Below are positions 34,701 to 47,310 of a stretch of 64,000 bases of DNA, piece after piece. The stretch covers positions 14,477,154-14,541,153 of the forward strand of contig NC_079902.1 in assembly GCF_024868665.1 (NCBI RefSeq), written 5' to 3'. The first letter of the stretch is position 1. Every line of letters starts with the position of its first letter. The translations under genes and the position numbers were made by a program. The notes beneath the pieces are model-generated. The model made no database searches and was not told the origin of the DNA. It was given only the letters and a program-made list of their open reading frames with translations. The DNA comes from Triplophysa rosa. Lineage: Eukaryota; Chordata; Actinopteri; Cypriniformes; Nemacheilidae.

Positions 34701-35480
34701 TTGTTTTAAAGCTTGCCAAAATAAGGGTAGAACAACGTTTGAAGAGAAAGATAAAGAAGAAGAAAAAAAACTTAAGCCGGATAAAATATCCGGTTTAAAC
34801 TCAAATGGTTGGAGTAGAAGAATGACAATAAAGCTTGTTGACTGAAAATATGTTCTGCTCTAAAGCCAAAACCAAGATAAATCCCTAAACAGTGAATAAG
34901 TCCTATTCATAGTAATACTTTGTAACACTTTGTTCCAGTAGGGTCGTTGAAGGGATGATGGTCTAAAGAAAAAACAAAAAGCATCAAAATATTGAATGCT
35001 TTTTGGAGTGACATTCATCTGCAAGGCTGTGAAGTCTTCCTCTTTTGTTACAAATGATGCAACACACAAATTAGTACACACGCAGAGAAATGAGAACAAT
35101 GCCAAATGAACAAATACAATTTCACCAAAAAGAACTCTGTCTTCTTTTGGGTCATTGCTATTGATTTACAGTGATCAGAGAAGCGATAAATCTCATCCCT
35201 TAGCTGAGGCACAAAGTTGTTTAACGTCAGCGTGTATCTCTCTCCCTCACTCAATATTCAAGGCTCAGATTCAAGGCTCAGGTGGGACTAGTCCCCAGTG
35301 ATGATGGGCTCCTGAATAAAGAAACATCTGACTCTACTCGTAGCTCCATTCTGCATCAATTTGGCCTTGTGGTGACTGAACGTTCACCTGTGCTGGTCCA
35401 GAGAGAACAGATTAAGCACCAATGGAATATTATTTGCACTCAACATGTTATATTGGGAGGTGGAAAAACTCTAAACTCTC
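28726..35480. other. Long unassigned, mostly single-copy stretch
   Basis: No transposon with recognisable ends and no coding exon could be supported. GC-richer, repeat-free blocks lie at about 29140-29350, 30260-30990 and 31100-31560. The rest is AT-rich. Small frames of 60-126 codons are scattered on both strands without homology-like features. Confidence 0.4.
31961..31988. repeat. (TG)n microsatellite
   Basis: About 14 TG units followed by AGAGTGTGTG. Confidence 0.95.
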
Positions 35481-35688
35481 GTGGTGCCCTTGCCTTTCAC
35501 ACAAAAATATATGGTGCTAATAAAGCAATAAGCACACTCTGCTTCACGTCGTACCACAACGCCCTTAGATGTTATAAAATGTATAACAATGTAACCCACT
35601 GCTTCGCGGTGCTTATTGCTTTTATAAAAAGGTTATTACATATGCGTAGCATGCGTAGTTTCATAAAATAAAGTAAATAAAGTGATAT

Positions 35689-38149
35689 GTATGGCTGGAA
35701 TAAACTACACGACATTTAAGATCTGAACAGATTTTTAAAAACTAGGGATCATACACTTGCCGACTTTGTAAACGGTTAATACACTACACGACTGGTATCA
35801 TACATACACTAGCAGAGTATCAGAACGCAACAAACAAGCGACTCATTGCTAGGAGACACATGACCAACGAAACAAACGTGGATGCGCTGAAGATAGGTTC
35901 AGTAGTTTTTGTAGCCTCCTAACAGGCCTTTTTCATGGTTCCGGGTTTTTGACGTCCGACGGAGGGTAAACGATGTTCTGGTTACAGCAGTATCCAAGTC
36001 GAACAAGAGTGTCTGGATTAAATGTCTTCGTATAAATAATGCAAACGAACTTAATACCTTATTACCGCCTGTTTAAAGTTAAGATCTTAATTTAAAAACA
36101 CCTCGCAGCTAAGAGGGGGCTCTAGTACTGCTGTTTTGATCATAATAAGGTTTGTACTGTTTATGGGACAGCAACCTGATGGTACTTGCTGATTTTAACT
36201 ACTAAACTGCATATAATAAATCCAGTGATGATGTTCTCGGTCTCATTTTATTCTTTATGTCTGTCTGGTTTGGTTCTGCATTATATCGATAAAGTAATTA
36301 CAGTAAAGGCAGCGCGTTGTGCTGGAAAGACATCACCCAATCCTTTCCGTCAGACTCGCATCACTTTCTGTTTCGGAAAATTAAAAAAAATGTCTTCTGT
36401 TGTTTGGTCTCGCTAGTGCTTCTGACATCAAAAATATTTTAATAATGTAAAATATATAATATCAGACGTTTTACTCACGGGTGCTTTGGATCATTGCCAC
36501 GCATTATATATGCATGTTTTATTATGTCTGCTCTGTGTTACTGTGATGGGGAGTGAATAATTGTTTATGTATACAGTATATTAAAATAAACGGAAGACCA
36601 TGATTATTCAGGAACATTAGATGTGCAGTATTGAAAGTGACACATTAAAAGATTGGAGAAGGACAATACAGCTGTTTATGGTAAGCATTTAATAATAAAG
36701 TCTAATTTATTAATATTTGTTACAGCGCAATGTAATACTTGGTTCATTTTAAAGTTCTACATTGATTACGTTTTCACAATTGAAGTTTTAACATTTAACA
36801 TTTGGTAGCCTATTGTGAAAGAACAAAGAATCGTAATTTAATTACAAAAAAGAAACCTTACCTTAGCAGTTTATGATATCTTATTTACTAACAAATATTA
36901 AAGAGTTACACTCTATGTTAACAGTGTACCAGCATTTTAAAGTAATTTCTTATAATACAGTGACGCGATCACGTTTAAATAACACGCGAGCTAGGGTGTA
37001 TAAACTCAAAACACTTAAATGAATATTAGCAGTCCGAGTGCACAAACAGATAAATGCACAGATATTAATTTTTATGTTTAATATAGATTAAAGTCTCAAA
37101 AAAAGACAGTACAGATAAACGTAAGATTTAAATGACACAAGCGCATTCTATTACAATGGGATTTAATCTGTAGGGGAAATTGCTTTACCCTGCGATGACG
37201 TAGTTTCCGACTCATGTGAAAGAGGCTTACTGCGCGCCTCTGTTTTGGTCAGCATATTACCACGTCCAGTTTCCATAGCAACTCGTCGTACGCTACTACG
37301 TGTTTGTTAGCAAAAATCCGAAACCGTGATGATTGACACTGAGTAACCATAGACATGCTCTGCTGTATCAGAAGGAGCTTTATTACCAAGTATGTTTAAA
37401 CACACAAGGAATTTGACTTGGCGACAGGAGCTTCCAGTGCAGAAGAAAGTGTATAGCGGAGAATAGCGGAGCTCAGAGCCGTGGCTGCCATTCGCATGTG
37501 TTTCGAGTATTTAACACCCACCATTCAGTACACAAAAGTAGTATTACGGCAACAAAATACTTATGTTCTGCAATTTTAACAAAACTATACCTGCAGAGGC
37601 GTTGTGTGTTTATATGTTTGCAGAGCGATCTCTTTAGGTGTTGCCATCTTTCGCGTGTTTCACGTGTTTTTGGGAGGATAGTTTAGGCTGGGTTTGTAAA
37701 GCGATTAGATTTATATAGATATAAAAGCAAGCAATTGCGGGAAAATATATCTTAAAATCTTTTGTCAATATAAAGCATTTACATTTGTTCTTTTTATACA
37801 AGGTTTTTGTTTTCCGTTGATTTTTTTGGTAAAATCTGGCAACACGCGCAAGTACAGGTAACATCCTGTGATTTCTCACACCGCACATACACAGTGACGT
37901 CTCTGATGCACGTTTAAATGTGGTACTGTGTGTAGATACACGTGTTATGTGTTGTAAAATCAGCTCAAAATATCAAACATGCTTTGATATCTTCCGACTG
38001 GAGTGTGCAGACAAAAAAATCGAGTCTATACCCATCATCAACTACGCGACTTTCTGAGAAAATTCTGCATTCTGCAACAACTTTCGTCTAGCCCCGACTG
38101 GAAATCGGGGCAAAAATCTGCATAAAAGTAGGGTAGTGTATTTCAGGCT
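35689..38149. mobile_element. Element inserted in the 35.5-kb repeat
   Basis: Its presence follows from comparison with the uninterrupted paralogue at 44.3 kb. Its ends are diverged inverted repeats: GGCTGGAATAAACTACACGA on the left and, on the minus strand, AGCCTGAAATACACTACCCT on the right. Both are followed by CAGATTTTT-containing sequence. No target duplication is clear and no coding sequence was recognised. Confidence 0.6.
35922..37231. mobile_element. Third-layer element with ~60-bp inverted ends
   Basis: The left side has AGGCCTTTTTCA, TTTGACGTC and GGAGGGTAAAC (35924-35973). The minus strand of the right side has AAGCCTCTTTCAC, CTACGTCATCGC and AGGGTAAAGC in the same order and spacing. 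That order suggests terminal inverted repeats of an element inside the second layer. Target duplication was not found. Confidence 0.45.
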
Positions 38150-38375
38150 TTAGGCTATGTAATGCGATCAGCAGTTATAAATTGGGATATTTTATAACTG
38201 CTTAGAACTCTGCTCAACCAATCAGAATCAAGGACCAGAACTGACCGTTTTATAAATGTAAATATGGCGCAGAAAATAAGTGATCAAACAAAATATACAA
38301 AAGTACAAATTTTTCACAATCTTTGTCCATTGATTCAGGGTTCAAAACCCACCTTTCATTGTCAAAAGAAAATGG

Positions 38376-38490
38376 TCACCCAAGTCGAGTGCATATTAGT
38401 ACCTCAGAGGTACATATTGGTACCAAATTTATACATATCTATTTATACATATTTTCAAAGAGTACCATCCCAGTGTCAGCTTGGGTATAT
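38376..38490. repeat. Possible dispersed repeat with GGTACC words
   Basis: GTACCTCAGAGGTACATATT, GGTACCAAATTTATAC and AGAGTACCATCCCAGTGTCA match the wording of a repeat that I recall from teleost genomes. No ends were identified. Confidence 0.35.
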
Positions 38491-41400
38491 TTTTTCATTT
38501 TTTTTTGAAACAGTATTGAATACAACTTTGAATAAACAAAATTTGCCGCGGCACATTTGTTGGCCAATAACAATGGCCAGTACTGTATGTCGTCTTTTCC
38601 AGCTTAATGTAATAAACGTTAAAGGTTCTATTGAGCGAGTATGTTTGTTAGTGTGGATTGAATGCTTGAACTAAATTGAATAAAACTAAGATAAACAGTG
38701 GATTGACAAGAATGCTGTTGCAGTCCAATTTAACCCCCCGGTTATTAAAGAGACCGGGGAACAGAATAAATGCAGGTGTGTTATTATATGTGTTGTTGTG
38801 GATGGACAAAAATGTTCCTATCAAACTGTGCAAACAAACAATGTGTGTGTCCCCCAAGATATTCACTTGGCTTATAATGGGGTAGCTCTGTGTGCTTAAA
38901 AGCCTTTTAAATGCTTGTTAATTGCTAATCAGAATAGGATGTTGCCAAATGAATTTTTGTAGTACTTGCATGCCAAGGAGCAATACTGCAGCTCTTAAAC
39001 TTCTGTCCATAAATAATTCACACATACTCTCTACCATCATAAAATAACAAGCAATAATTTGCCTACAAATGTGTCAGGTGCTACATTAGTAAAGACAAGA
39101 TTGATTGAATGCTGAAATCATAGTTATGTAATGTTTGCGTGTGGGACACACACACACATATTTAGCAAGGCACGCGTTTCGAACAGATGAGGAAGATAAA
39201 TCTCTTGTTGTCACATAGATTACGTTTATCTATCCCACAGCCGTCCTTTTATGACTTAGGAGATAATCATAATGGACTCATAGTACTGGATGTCTTTTGT
39301 GAGTTTTGAGGCTGTTCCTGCACTCTTAAGGGCTATAGCTGAGCTCTGGGACTCATCCTGTTGTACCAGCAGCTGTGAAAGTAATAAAACGAAAGCAAAG
39401 AAAAATAAAAAGAAGTTAGAAAAAAGTCAGCGAGCTTCCAATCCATCCATTTGGCCACCATGAAATAGGGGTCTACCTTTTCATTAAGTCATGAGGGGTT
39501 AAAATGGGTGTGTGGGGTTGGGGTGGTTAGGGGTTTGTTGTTCATGTTCGAGCAGGACAATGTCAATGCAAGATCTGAAATGAAGACATATCGTCTTTTT
39601 TGTCATCTCTAATCTGTTTATATCAATATCCTTTGCTTTTATCATGAGCGATCGATCCAAAGCTGCTTTTGTTCGTCCGTTATCTTTCTCTTGGAGGGAG
39701 TATGAAGGGGGTTACCCAATCTAATTCTGTCCGTATGTAATATTCTGGGGAGCAATAATCAAATTCAGCTCCAAGTTGATAATATCACACCACAAAAGAA
39801 AAAGCAATATCTCCCCATCATTCTATTCTTTTGCTTTATTTCTCTCTCACAAATGGTCCTTTTTATTAAAAAAAAAGAGAGCAGCAAAAGGTTGCCTGCT
39901 AATGGCTGTGGGGTGTGTTCATGATTTTATATCTTTCTTCATTGAGGAAGCAGTTGTGTTTGGTGTGGTTCGACATTCGGAACATCAATTCAATAAAACT
40001 TGTGAAATGTACAATGACTCAGATACTGTATTACCTTGAAACGCAATGACTCCGACCGCTGACAGTGTAATGAGAAATTGTAAAGGAATTTAGCAGAGGT
40101 ATGAGAAACAATTCTAGTTAATTTAATATGTTGGGAAACGGTCAACTAACAAATCTCAAATAAAAGCTACAAATGTTTGAAAAAACAGACACGCTTTCTG
40201 TATGAAACAGCAAGAGATTTTCTTGCTGGTTTTATCCTAAGATGTTTTTTTATTACCAAGATTACAAACCAACCATCTGAGAAAATACGTCCCAAATGTA
40301 TATGTGTTTGCCAATGAATTTAATAATATCACAAATTCTTAATTTCTTCCTCCAGACTGTGAAAGCCACTAAGCCCACACCAATATGCGCTCATCTCTTA
40401 GCCAAGATAAATTTGGGTTAACATATACAACTACACACACACAAAGCTCATCTTAATGCACCAATGGCTGATGCTGTCAGACTTCACATGTACCCTATAA
40501 CCGAAGCTAAATAAGTTTCACCAATCGCATGTTCGCAAAATGTACTCAGTTAAAGCAATCGTTATAATCTTACACTTTATCGAGTGTGTATAATGCTTTG
40601 CATTTGCATTGTCCTCATCCATCTAATTGGTATTGGCATTAAATGTTGTCAAGCTACATTTTTGGAAGGGTATCACTTTTTCCCTCTTTGTAATGCTCCA
40701 TCTTTAATGCAGATCAAAGTACTGACACACATCCTTCTACTTTAAAAGTTACTTTTTGTCAATGTGACTTTAATCTCTCATAGTCAGAGCCCATGAAACG
40801 CAAATCATTATATGGCCAGCGTCTCGCATCAAGGTGAAACATTTATCCTTTTCATTTCCTGAGAGAAATCGTTCTTCAAAAGTCTTTTTTGCACAGAAAT
40901 GAGAGGCAGTTTCCTTTGCCACAAAGATCTGAAAAGCCTTTTAACGTCTTTCATTAAATACATTCAAGCAGAATAATATTGGTGTAGCATTTATGTAACT
41001 GAAAGACAATCAACCCTGGATAAACAAGCTGTATGGATGATGATCTCGATTCCCTGCCCACGTATCCAAGTCCCTGTCTTGTAATCAGTGGGACAGACAT
41101 TGAATTCCGCTGTCTGTGATGTAGATTGGCATGCGGTAAAAGAGAGCGGCGAGTATCATTTTTACCGACTCGCCTTATTGGCATTCAACGCCATTGTTCT
41201 CCCATTTCAACGCTTTGCTGTTTCCATGGCAACCCCAGGCGTAATCAGAGGCAGGCAGTTAAAGATGTGCCTCTATCACAGATAGCGCCAATTCCTGATA
41301 AAAAGAGAGCCGAGATAAAAAGTACATATGTGCCTTAAGAGAGTCTCAAGTCATGTAATATATCACAACTCCGGAGAGGATCAGAACACACTACAGGAAA

Positions 41401-41503
41401 CACTTTTATGGTGCTGCTTCACCAAGAGGTCTTATACTGTAGTGTGACATCATCTGAAGGAACAAAGGTTTAATTTTCACACAATAGCAATAAAAAGTGA
41501 CAT
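38491..41503. other. Unassigned, mostly single-copy sequence
   Basis: No gene or clear transposon. The stretch at about 41060-41310 is GC-richer, repeat-free and without a long frame; it is a candidate conserved non-coding element. Confidence 0.4.
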
Positions 41504-41775
41504 AAAGTGATCGTTCACCCAAAAATGAAAATTCTGTCATAATTTACTCATCCTTTTGTCTTTTGCAGAACACAAACGAAGATGTTTTAAAGAATGTTGG
41601 TAACCAAACAACGTACCCATTGACCTGTATTGGTATTGTGACCATACAATAGAAGGGCAAACGAATGGGTACTGCGGCTGTTCGTGTTACAAACAATCTT
41701 CAAAATATCTTCCTAAATGACAAGAGGGCGAGGAAGTGATGACAGATTTATTGTGTGTGTGAGCTATCACTTTAA
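41504..41775. mobile_element. Angel-like palindromic MITE
   Basis: The left arm has CGTTCACCCAAAAATGAAAA and AATGTTGGTAACCAAACAAC; the right arm has TTCGTGTTACAAACAATCTT and ends GAGCTATCACTTTAAG. Both arms are present but diverged. Confidence 0.88.
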
Positions 41776-43775
41776 GGTGGATTGAAGCTGTATATTTTTG
41801 TATGTGCAGTGTGTGGAGTCTATGGGTATCAAAGTCACGACCTTGGGACATGACCAGCAACATTCTCATCCAGATGAGAACAAGAAAGCTTCAGTAAAAG
41901 GAGAACACAACAACTTACATCATATCTCATTTCTTTGGTAGAAAGACTTTAATCATGTTCCCAGTACAGTTTCTAAAATTGAACCTCCACATTATTAACT
42001 GTCTGGTTTGGAACCAAATGTCCAAGATGTCAGAACAACATGTCAGAGTCCACATGACTCTGAACCATTTTGTGGTCAAGAATAGATAAGGTGAGAGACT
42101 TGTTGAGGCTGATGAGCCCTTTTCTTAAATTTAACATTAAAAGCTTGTCAAAATGTCAAAGAATCAAAGAATCAAATCCTTTAATGCACAATGTCAATTA
42201 CTTCAGTCATTGAATGATTTATCAAAGGTGAAAAGCTCCAGACACATCTCCATAATGACAACGCCACTCTTTTTATCTCAGTCTGACTGACACCTTCACC
42301 TGCTTTGATTCTTTTCATTTCCATGCATTTCACTGGGTTGCATCAACCCGATTCAAACACCGATAAATGCAGAATCATGTTAGAATTGTCAAAAATGTCA
42401 CCAGTAGTGTTTGGGATATATGTGTGAGAGGGTTTCTACACCATGTTTTTGCCCTTGTTGGCTCTTGGTTGGCTCTGCTATTGCTCAAAGCAGCTACTAT
42501 CCAGGATCAATTACTCCAGATGGAGTTGGAAAGTCGAGTGCTGTCCAGTATCACAAGCACACTTAACCTCTCTAATACTCCAATGTTCACTACTGTGCTA
42601 CACACTTGAGACGTGCACTTCATTGTGTCAGGTCCTGACATTAAGCATGTCATCAAATTTTGATCAAAGACACATTTTCTCAACAGAAAGATTACAACAA
42701 ATAACATCTCTAAACTGTGGCTCAAATGGTAATGCACAGGCTAGTATGATACCCAGGAACCACACAAACTGAAATATTTATCTTAAAGGAATTAATATGG
42801 AAAGTCGGTGGGGGCAACTTTTGAAGTAAACTACTCCTTCAAATGCACTGTTAAAAGCTTTAGAGAAAAGTGTCTGCTAAATCCATGAAAAACAGTATTT
42901 TCATACTTGTACAGTTGTGACTAGTGTGCGGTAAACACATTTTATATTGTATTTATCGAAAAGCGGACAAGCTAGGAAGAGTAAATGAGAAATGTTTACT
43001 CTCAAAATTCCATCTTACTGCCTTCTTTCTTTTCTCGCTCATTTCAAAACAGGTTTGACAAAACAAATTGAAGGGTAGAATAGGGAGCATTCCTCGCTAA
43101 ATTTAACACGAGAAGCTTATCGCAAATAGTGCGTAGAGCAAATCACAAGGAAGAGATGTGCACACGCTCAACTGACAATAACTGCCTGCAGACTGCCGCT
43201 GCTTCGCTGACTTCGAAAACAGACGCTTGTTATTGACTGGGCCTGGAGAAAGTGAACGCCCCTCCTGAAGTTAATCAGTAGTGTGGTCCACTGGGAGCTC
43301 ACCTTCCCCCCCCTTCTACTCCCAGCTCCGTAAATTTAACCAGGCCACTGGGTTTAGTTTCATGGACGGCTAATTTTGTTAGTTTTGAACGGCATGTGCC
43401 GTACGTTGACCGGGATGCTTAATTAGCGCTATTATGAAAGCCTGTTTACAAATGAGCAGAGTAATCCCCGTGGTACCATGCTAAGTTTTAGCTCTCTCTT
43501 CCCTGGTGCCTCTGGAGCATCGGGGTGGAAAGAGATGAGCGCATGCAAGGGTTAGTAATATTGGCTAATGCACTGACAACTGGTGATTTCCTTCTACATT
43601 CTATAATGGCTATGTAGTTGATGTATGTAGTAGAAGTAATAAATTGATTAGATTAAGATCAACACAAATGTGTGACAATAAAGAGATTTGATTTGATTGG
43701 GCTGGACAACATGATGCAACATGATACAAGTTGTTGTTCTGAAAAGCAAGCAGAACAACAACCTGATCAATATTG
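41776..43775. other. Unassigned sequence with a candidate conserved block at 43290-43560
   Basis: No gene is recognised. The block at 43290-43560 combines balanced base composition, homeobox-like TTAATTAGCGC (43418-43428) and absence of repeats. Confidence 0.35.
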
Positions 43776-44030
43776 TTAAAGGGATAGTTCACCCAAAAAT
43801 GAAAATTCTGTCATCATTTACTCACCCTCAGATTATTCCACCTGTACTACTGCCATAGTAGGGAAAATAAATACTGGGAGTCAATGGGGGATGAGATCTG
43901 CTTGGTTACTGGCATTCTTACAAATATCTTCCTTTGTGCTTAGCGGAACAAAGAAATATATACAGGTTTGGAATAATCTGAGGGTGAGTAAATGACAGAA
44001 TTTTCATTTTCGAGTGAACTAGCCATTTAA
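43776..44030. mobile_element. Angel-like palindromic MITE, both ends intact
   Basis: It starts TTAAAGGGATAGTTCACCC and ends GAGTGAACTAGCCATTTAA. ATTATTCCACCTGT in the left arm answers ACAGGTTTGGAATAAT in the right arm. The centre includes TACTGCCATAGTAGGGAAA. TTAA is present at both outer edges. Confidence 0.92.
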
Positions 44031-44339
44031 GGTGAAGCTAGTGTGGTTGATAAATGACTAGGGTCTAGATGAGGACCAGAGTAAATTACTGGTCAACAAA
44101 AGATGTAATTTTCATTATATAATTGGAAATAAAGAGCCAGAATAGGGCACTAGTGCTGTCAGCTAACTTGTTATCCAGGTTGGTTGTGAAAAAGGAAAAC
44201 GCTGACCCAAAAACCAGAAGGCAAAAGATCAATATTTTGATGTTTACAGTGTCACACGCTGCAGATGGATTTATATAATTAGTGCAGGATTAAGCAGAAA
44301 TGCAAAAGATGACCTTTTGAACACCTGACGAAGTGAAAA

Positions 44340-44563
44340 TCTCCGTTTATAAAAAGGTCAGTTCTGGTGCTTGATTCTGATTGGTTGAGCCAAGTTCTAA
44401 GCCGTTATTAAATACCCCCATTTATGCTGATCGCATTACATAGCCTAAATATCACTTTATTTACTTATTTTATGAGACCTTTTGCAAAAGCAATAATCCC
44501 CGCGAAGCAGTGGGTTACAAGTGCATTTTATAACAGCTAAAGGGGTTTATACGCCCTTAGCTG
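44340..44563 (-). mobile_element. Short uninterrupted copy of the 35.5-kb repeat
   Basis: Read on the minus strand, CACTGCTTCGCGG, AGTAAATAAAGTGATATTTA and GGCTATGTAATGCGATCAGC follow one another without a break. This defines the site where the 35.5-kb copy was interrupted. Confidence 0.75.
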
Positions 44564-44900
44564 TAGGGCTGTCGCGATAAACCGACAATAAATATAACGT
44601 GATTTATGCACAGCTTTTGAGTGAAGTACGGGAAAATGCTGCTACATCCGAAAGCCAGAGGGCGCTCTCGTGCAGAAACACGTTCTAGAATCTAGGAAAT
44701 GCCTATGGACATCTTTTTATCACTGTTACTCAAGCCTCATCAGGTATTTTTATGATAATAAAGTATATTTATAATGACCATGTTTGACGGGTGTTGCTTT
44801 TTCAAATGCACATTATAAACGAAAGTAACTTCACTGCTTTTAGATTTCCTACTGATCCCAGAGACGTGCTTCGCATCCCGGACAAGCTACGCATTAAAAA
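44564..44900 (+). mobile_element. Possible left end of another hAT-like element
   Basis: TAGGGCTGTCGCGATAAACC, followed by CCAGAGGGCGCTCTCGTGCA (44656-44675), resembles a dispersed cyprinid repeat. The opposite end was not located. Confidence 0.3.
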
Positions 44901-46616
44901 AAATATAAACCGATTTTATGGACTCTTATAACCAAGTATTTGCCTCACTTTTATAGCTAACGTGCAAATAGTGTTACTTGTGTTGACTGCAACCGTACAC
45001 ATAAAATGTCATTCCTATACCCTTATTGTTTTTGTTGTCTTGTGCCTACAAAACAAATGATAAACTATTTAATGTTGCAAGCAGTGAGTCTATGGAGCCT
45101 GAGCCGTGCTATGGTCATAATCTTTAAAAAGCAAGTCTGCGTAGAGTTTGTTCCAAAAAGTAGCACAAATCATGTATAGATAAATGTAGTCCCATTTATT
45201 CATACGTTCTGGTCATGATATGTATTGAATGAAATTTCGAATCAACTATAAAGAAGCTCTGCAGAGAGCAGTCAGTACATCTCCAAGATGGATTTTTTCA
45301 TCATCTTCAATTAAGCCACACCCCTATCTAATCAGACTGTAGTTATTGTTTTTCTCTTCAATCACACTCAGAGCTTGTGATGTGCCAATATATTATTCAT
45401 TAAAGATGCCTGGTTGGATATACACCGAAAGATACACGTGTTGTGCTCACAGAGGCAGCTGTCACCAGAGGTGGGGAGTTACAGCATCGCTCTGCCTTTT
45501 AAAGCCTCTGTGATGACATTTGGTAAATTATTTAAATGTGCATGACAGGTATGTGCTGGAAGAGTCAAATACTATATCATCTTGTATTAGTTTGCCTTCT
45601 TATTTTAATGCCAGCTCAATCCTGCCTCCTTTTACTCTTTTCTTGTTTCCACTTTAACTTTTTCACCCCGTCAAACCGTCTTTTTCTCTTGTTATACCCA
45701 GAGCAATATTGGAGATGCTTCAAATGCAATTCAAAGCATCGGCCCCATTATTTTCATGTCTGTATTGATGTTGTGTGTACACACCACAGCAAGGGGAAAA
45801 TGAGCTTTTTATTTGGTCTCTATCTGGCAATTGTTTCTCTTCCTCTGCTTAAAGCATTTAGACGTAGCATCAACATTTTTCTTCACCTCTCACAGGGACA
45901 CTCAAGTGCAATGCCTTTGTGAGGTCTGTAAGTGGAAATGAAGTCTCTCCTCCTCTAGTCTTATCCTCAGATGGCACACCCACGGACCGCCCACAGTCCG
46001 CTGGATAGGCGTCTGATAAATATCACACATAAAACTGCAAAAGACTTTCTCGACCTAGTAAACGTCTTGTTTGTGTAGTGTACCTAAAGGCTCTACATTA
46101 TTTCCTCCGTTTCAGTAACAGGGAGTGCTGCACCAAAATAAAAAAAAAGTTACCGAAACAGAACAGCTGACCAAACTCCATTTGGTTGCTTTACATGTCA
46201 GTCAAAGGGACATGTCATCTTTCTTTGTGCATTGTCCTTTTCTTGGATTGTCGCCATTTGAACGAACATGATCAGAAAAGGCCATGTGTTACAACTACCT
46301 TGATAAATAAAGGTTACACTACTGTGCTGGTGTAAACCCTCTTCCAACCATCTGGAGTTTACTGTTCACATCATAAACTGCTGTAATTGGTGGGACAACA
46401 CAATTTGCATATCTGTCCCTAAAGCACGAAGGCTTGTGTGGATCACGTAATGGAAAAGCCCATGGCACTGCGCTTAGTCCGTTCAAAATAATGCTAACAT
46501 GTTCTTTGGAGTGTTTCCAAATCATGCTAGGATGATGTGGACCATCAGATTTTGCACAAACCTGCAGAGTGCCATGAAAGCGGACCAAATACCAAGAAAT
46601 ACAAGAATTCATAAAG
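44901..46616. other. Unassigned sequence
   Basis: No gene or transposon is recognised. A 128-codon frame at 45536-45922 is cysteine- and aromatic-rich, without features of a real protein. Confidence 0.4.
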
Positions 46617-46840
46617 ACAATTCTTTCATTGTTTATTCATGTCATTTCAAACCTGTAGGACTTTCTTTCTTCTGAAGAACACAGAATATATTTTGAAGAA
46701 GATTGGTAACCAAACAACATTGGCCTCAATTAACTTAAATTGTTTTCATTTTTCAAAAAATCTTCTTTCTTGGTTTTGAACAACATGAGGATGAATAAAT
46801 GATGACAGAATTTTAATTTTAGGTGAACTATCCCTTTTAG
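46617..46840. mobile_element. Diverged Angel-like MITE
   Basis: CATTTCAAACCTGTAGGA, TTTGAAGAAGATTGGTAACC and the right end ATGATGACAGAATTTTAATT with GGTGAACTATCCC are recognisable. The left terminus is degraded. Confidence 0.75.
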
Positions 46841-47310
46841 TAGTAATATATCTTACCTAGAAGACAAACATTTCGTAGCCTAGGTGAATCGCATACAGAA
46901 CTGAACCAACTTGCATTGCCGCTAATAGTAATTAGAAACTGTTTTATTCACAAGGCGTTCCTGTGTGATCCCACTACAGCAACTCATTTAAATCTTTATT
47001 ATCATTTCTCATGATTAACTTTCTCCCAAGGCATCGCTATCACAGACGAATGTGAATTCATATCTCATCTGAGCTGTATTGAAAGGAGAGATTGTTAGTG
47101 CTGGAGGGGTCTCTCATCATCTCAGGCAGAAAGAGGTCAGCCCATGAAGAGTACAACGGAGGGATGTTCCCTAGCTAACATGCCTGCACGATAATAGTGT
47201 TCATGTAATTGCTGTTTGTTTCCTGCTGCCACACAAGATGTCACAGCGGGGTTACTTTTGATTTCTGCAGTTCCCTAAAACTGTTTATCAAGTTCCTTGA
47301 TGGTTAATAA
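46841..47310. other. Unassigned sequence
   Basis: Apparently single-copy; no coding signal. The block 46960-47270 is a weak candidate for a conserved non-coding element. Confidence 0.35.

Larger units (their letters stand above)
35490..38265 (+). mobile_element. Dispersed repeat split by a ~2.5-kb insertion
   Basis: The left part (to 35688) contains GTAACCCACTGCTTCGCGGT and AAGTAAATAAAGTGATAT. The right part (from 38150) contains TTAGGCTATGTAATGCGATC and CTCAACCAATCAGAATCAAG. The reverse complement of these two parts, joined, occurs at 44340-44563. The outer limits of this copy are approximate. Confidence 0.7.

Noticed and set aside
38264..38674. 136-codon open frame, the longest in the window
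   Set aside because: It starts in repeat-like GGTACC sequence, has low-complexity stretches, and shows no domain-like pattern or splice context; it is expected by chance in AT-rich DNA.
44564..44900. Full hAT element starting TAGGGCTGTCGCG
   Set aside because: No matching right terminus or 8-bp duplication could be found, so only a possible left end is listed.
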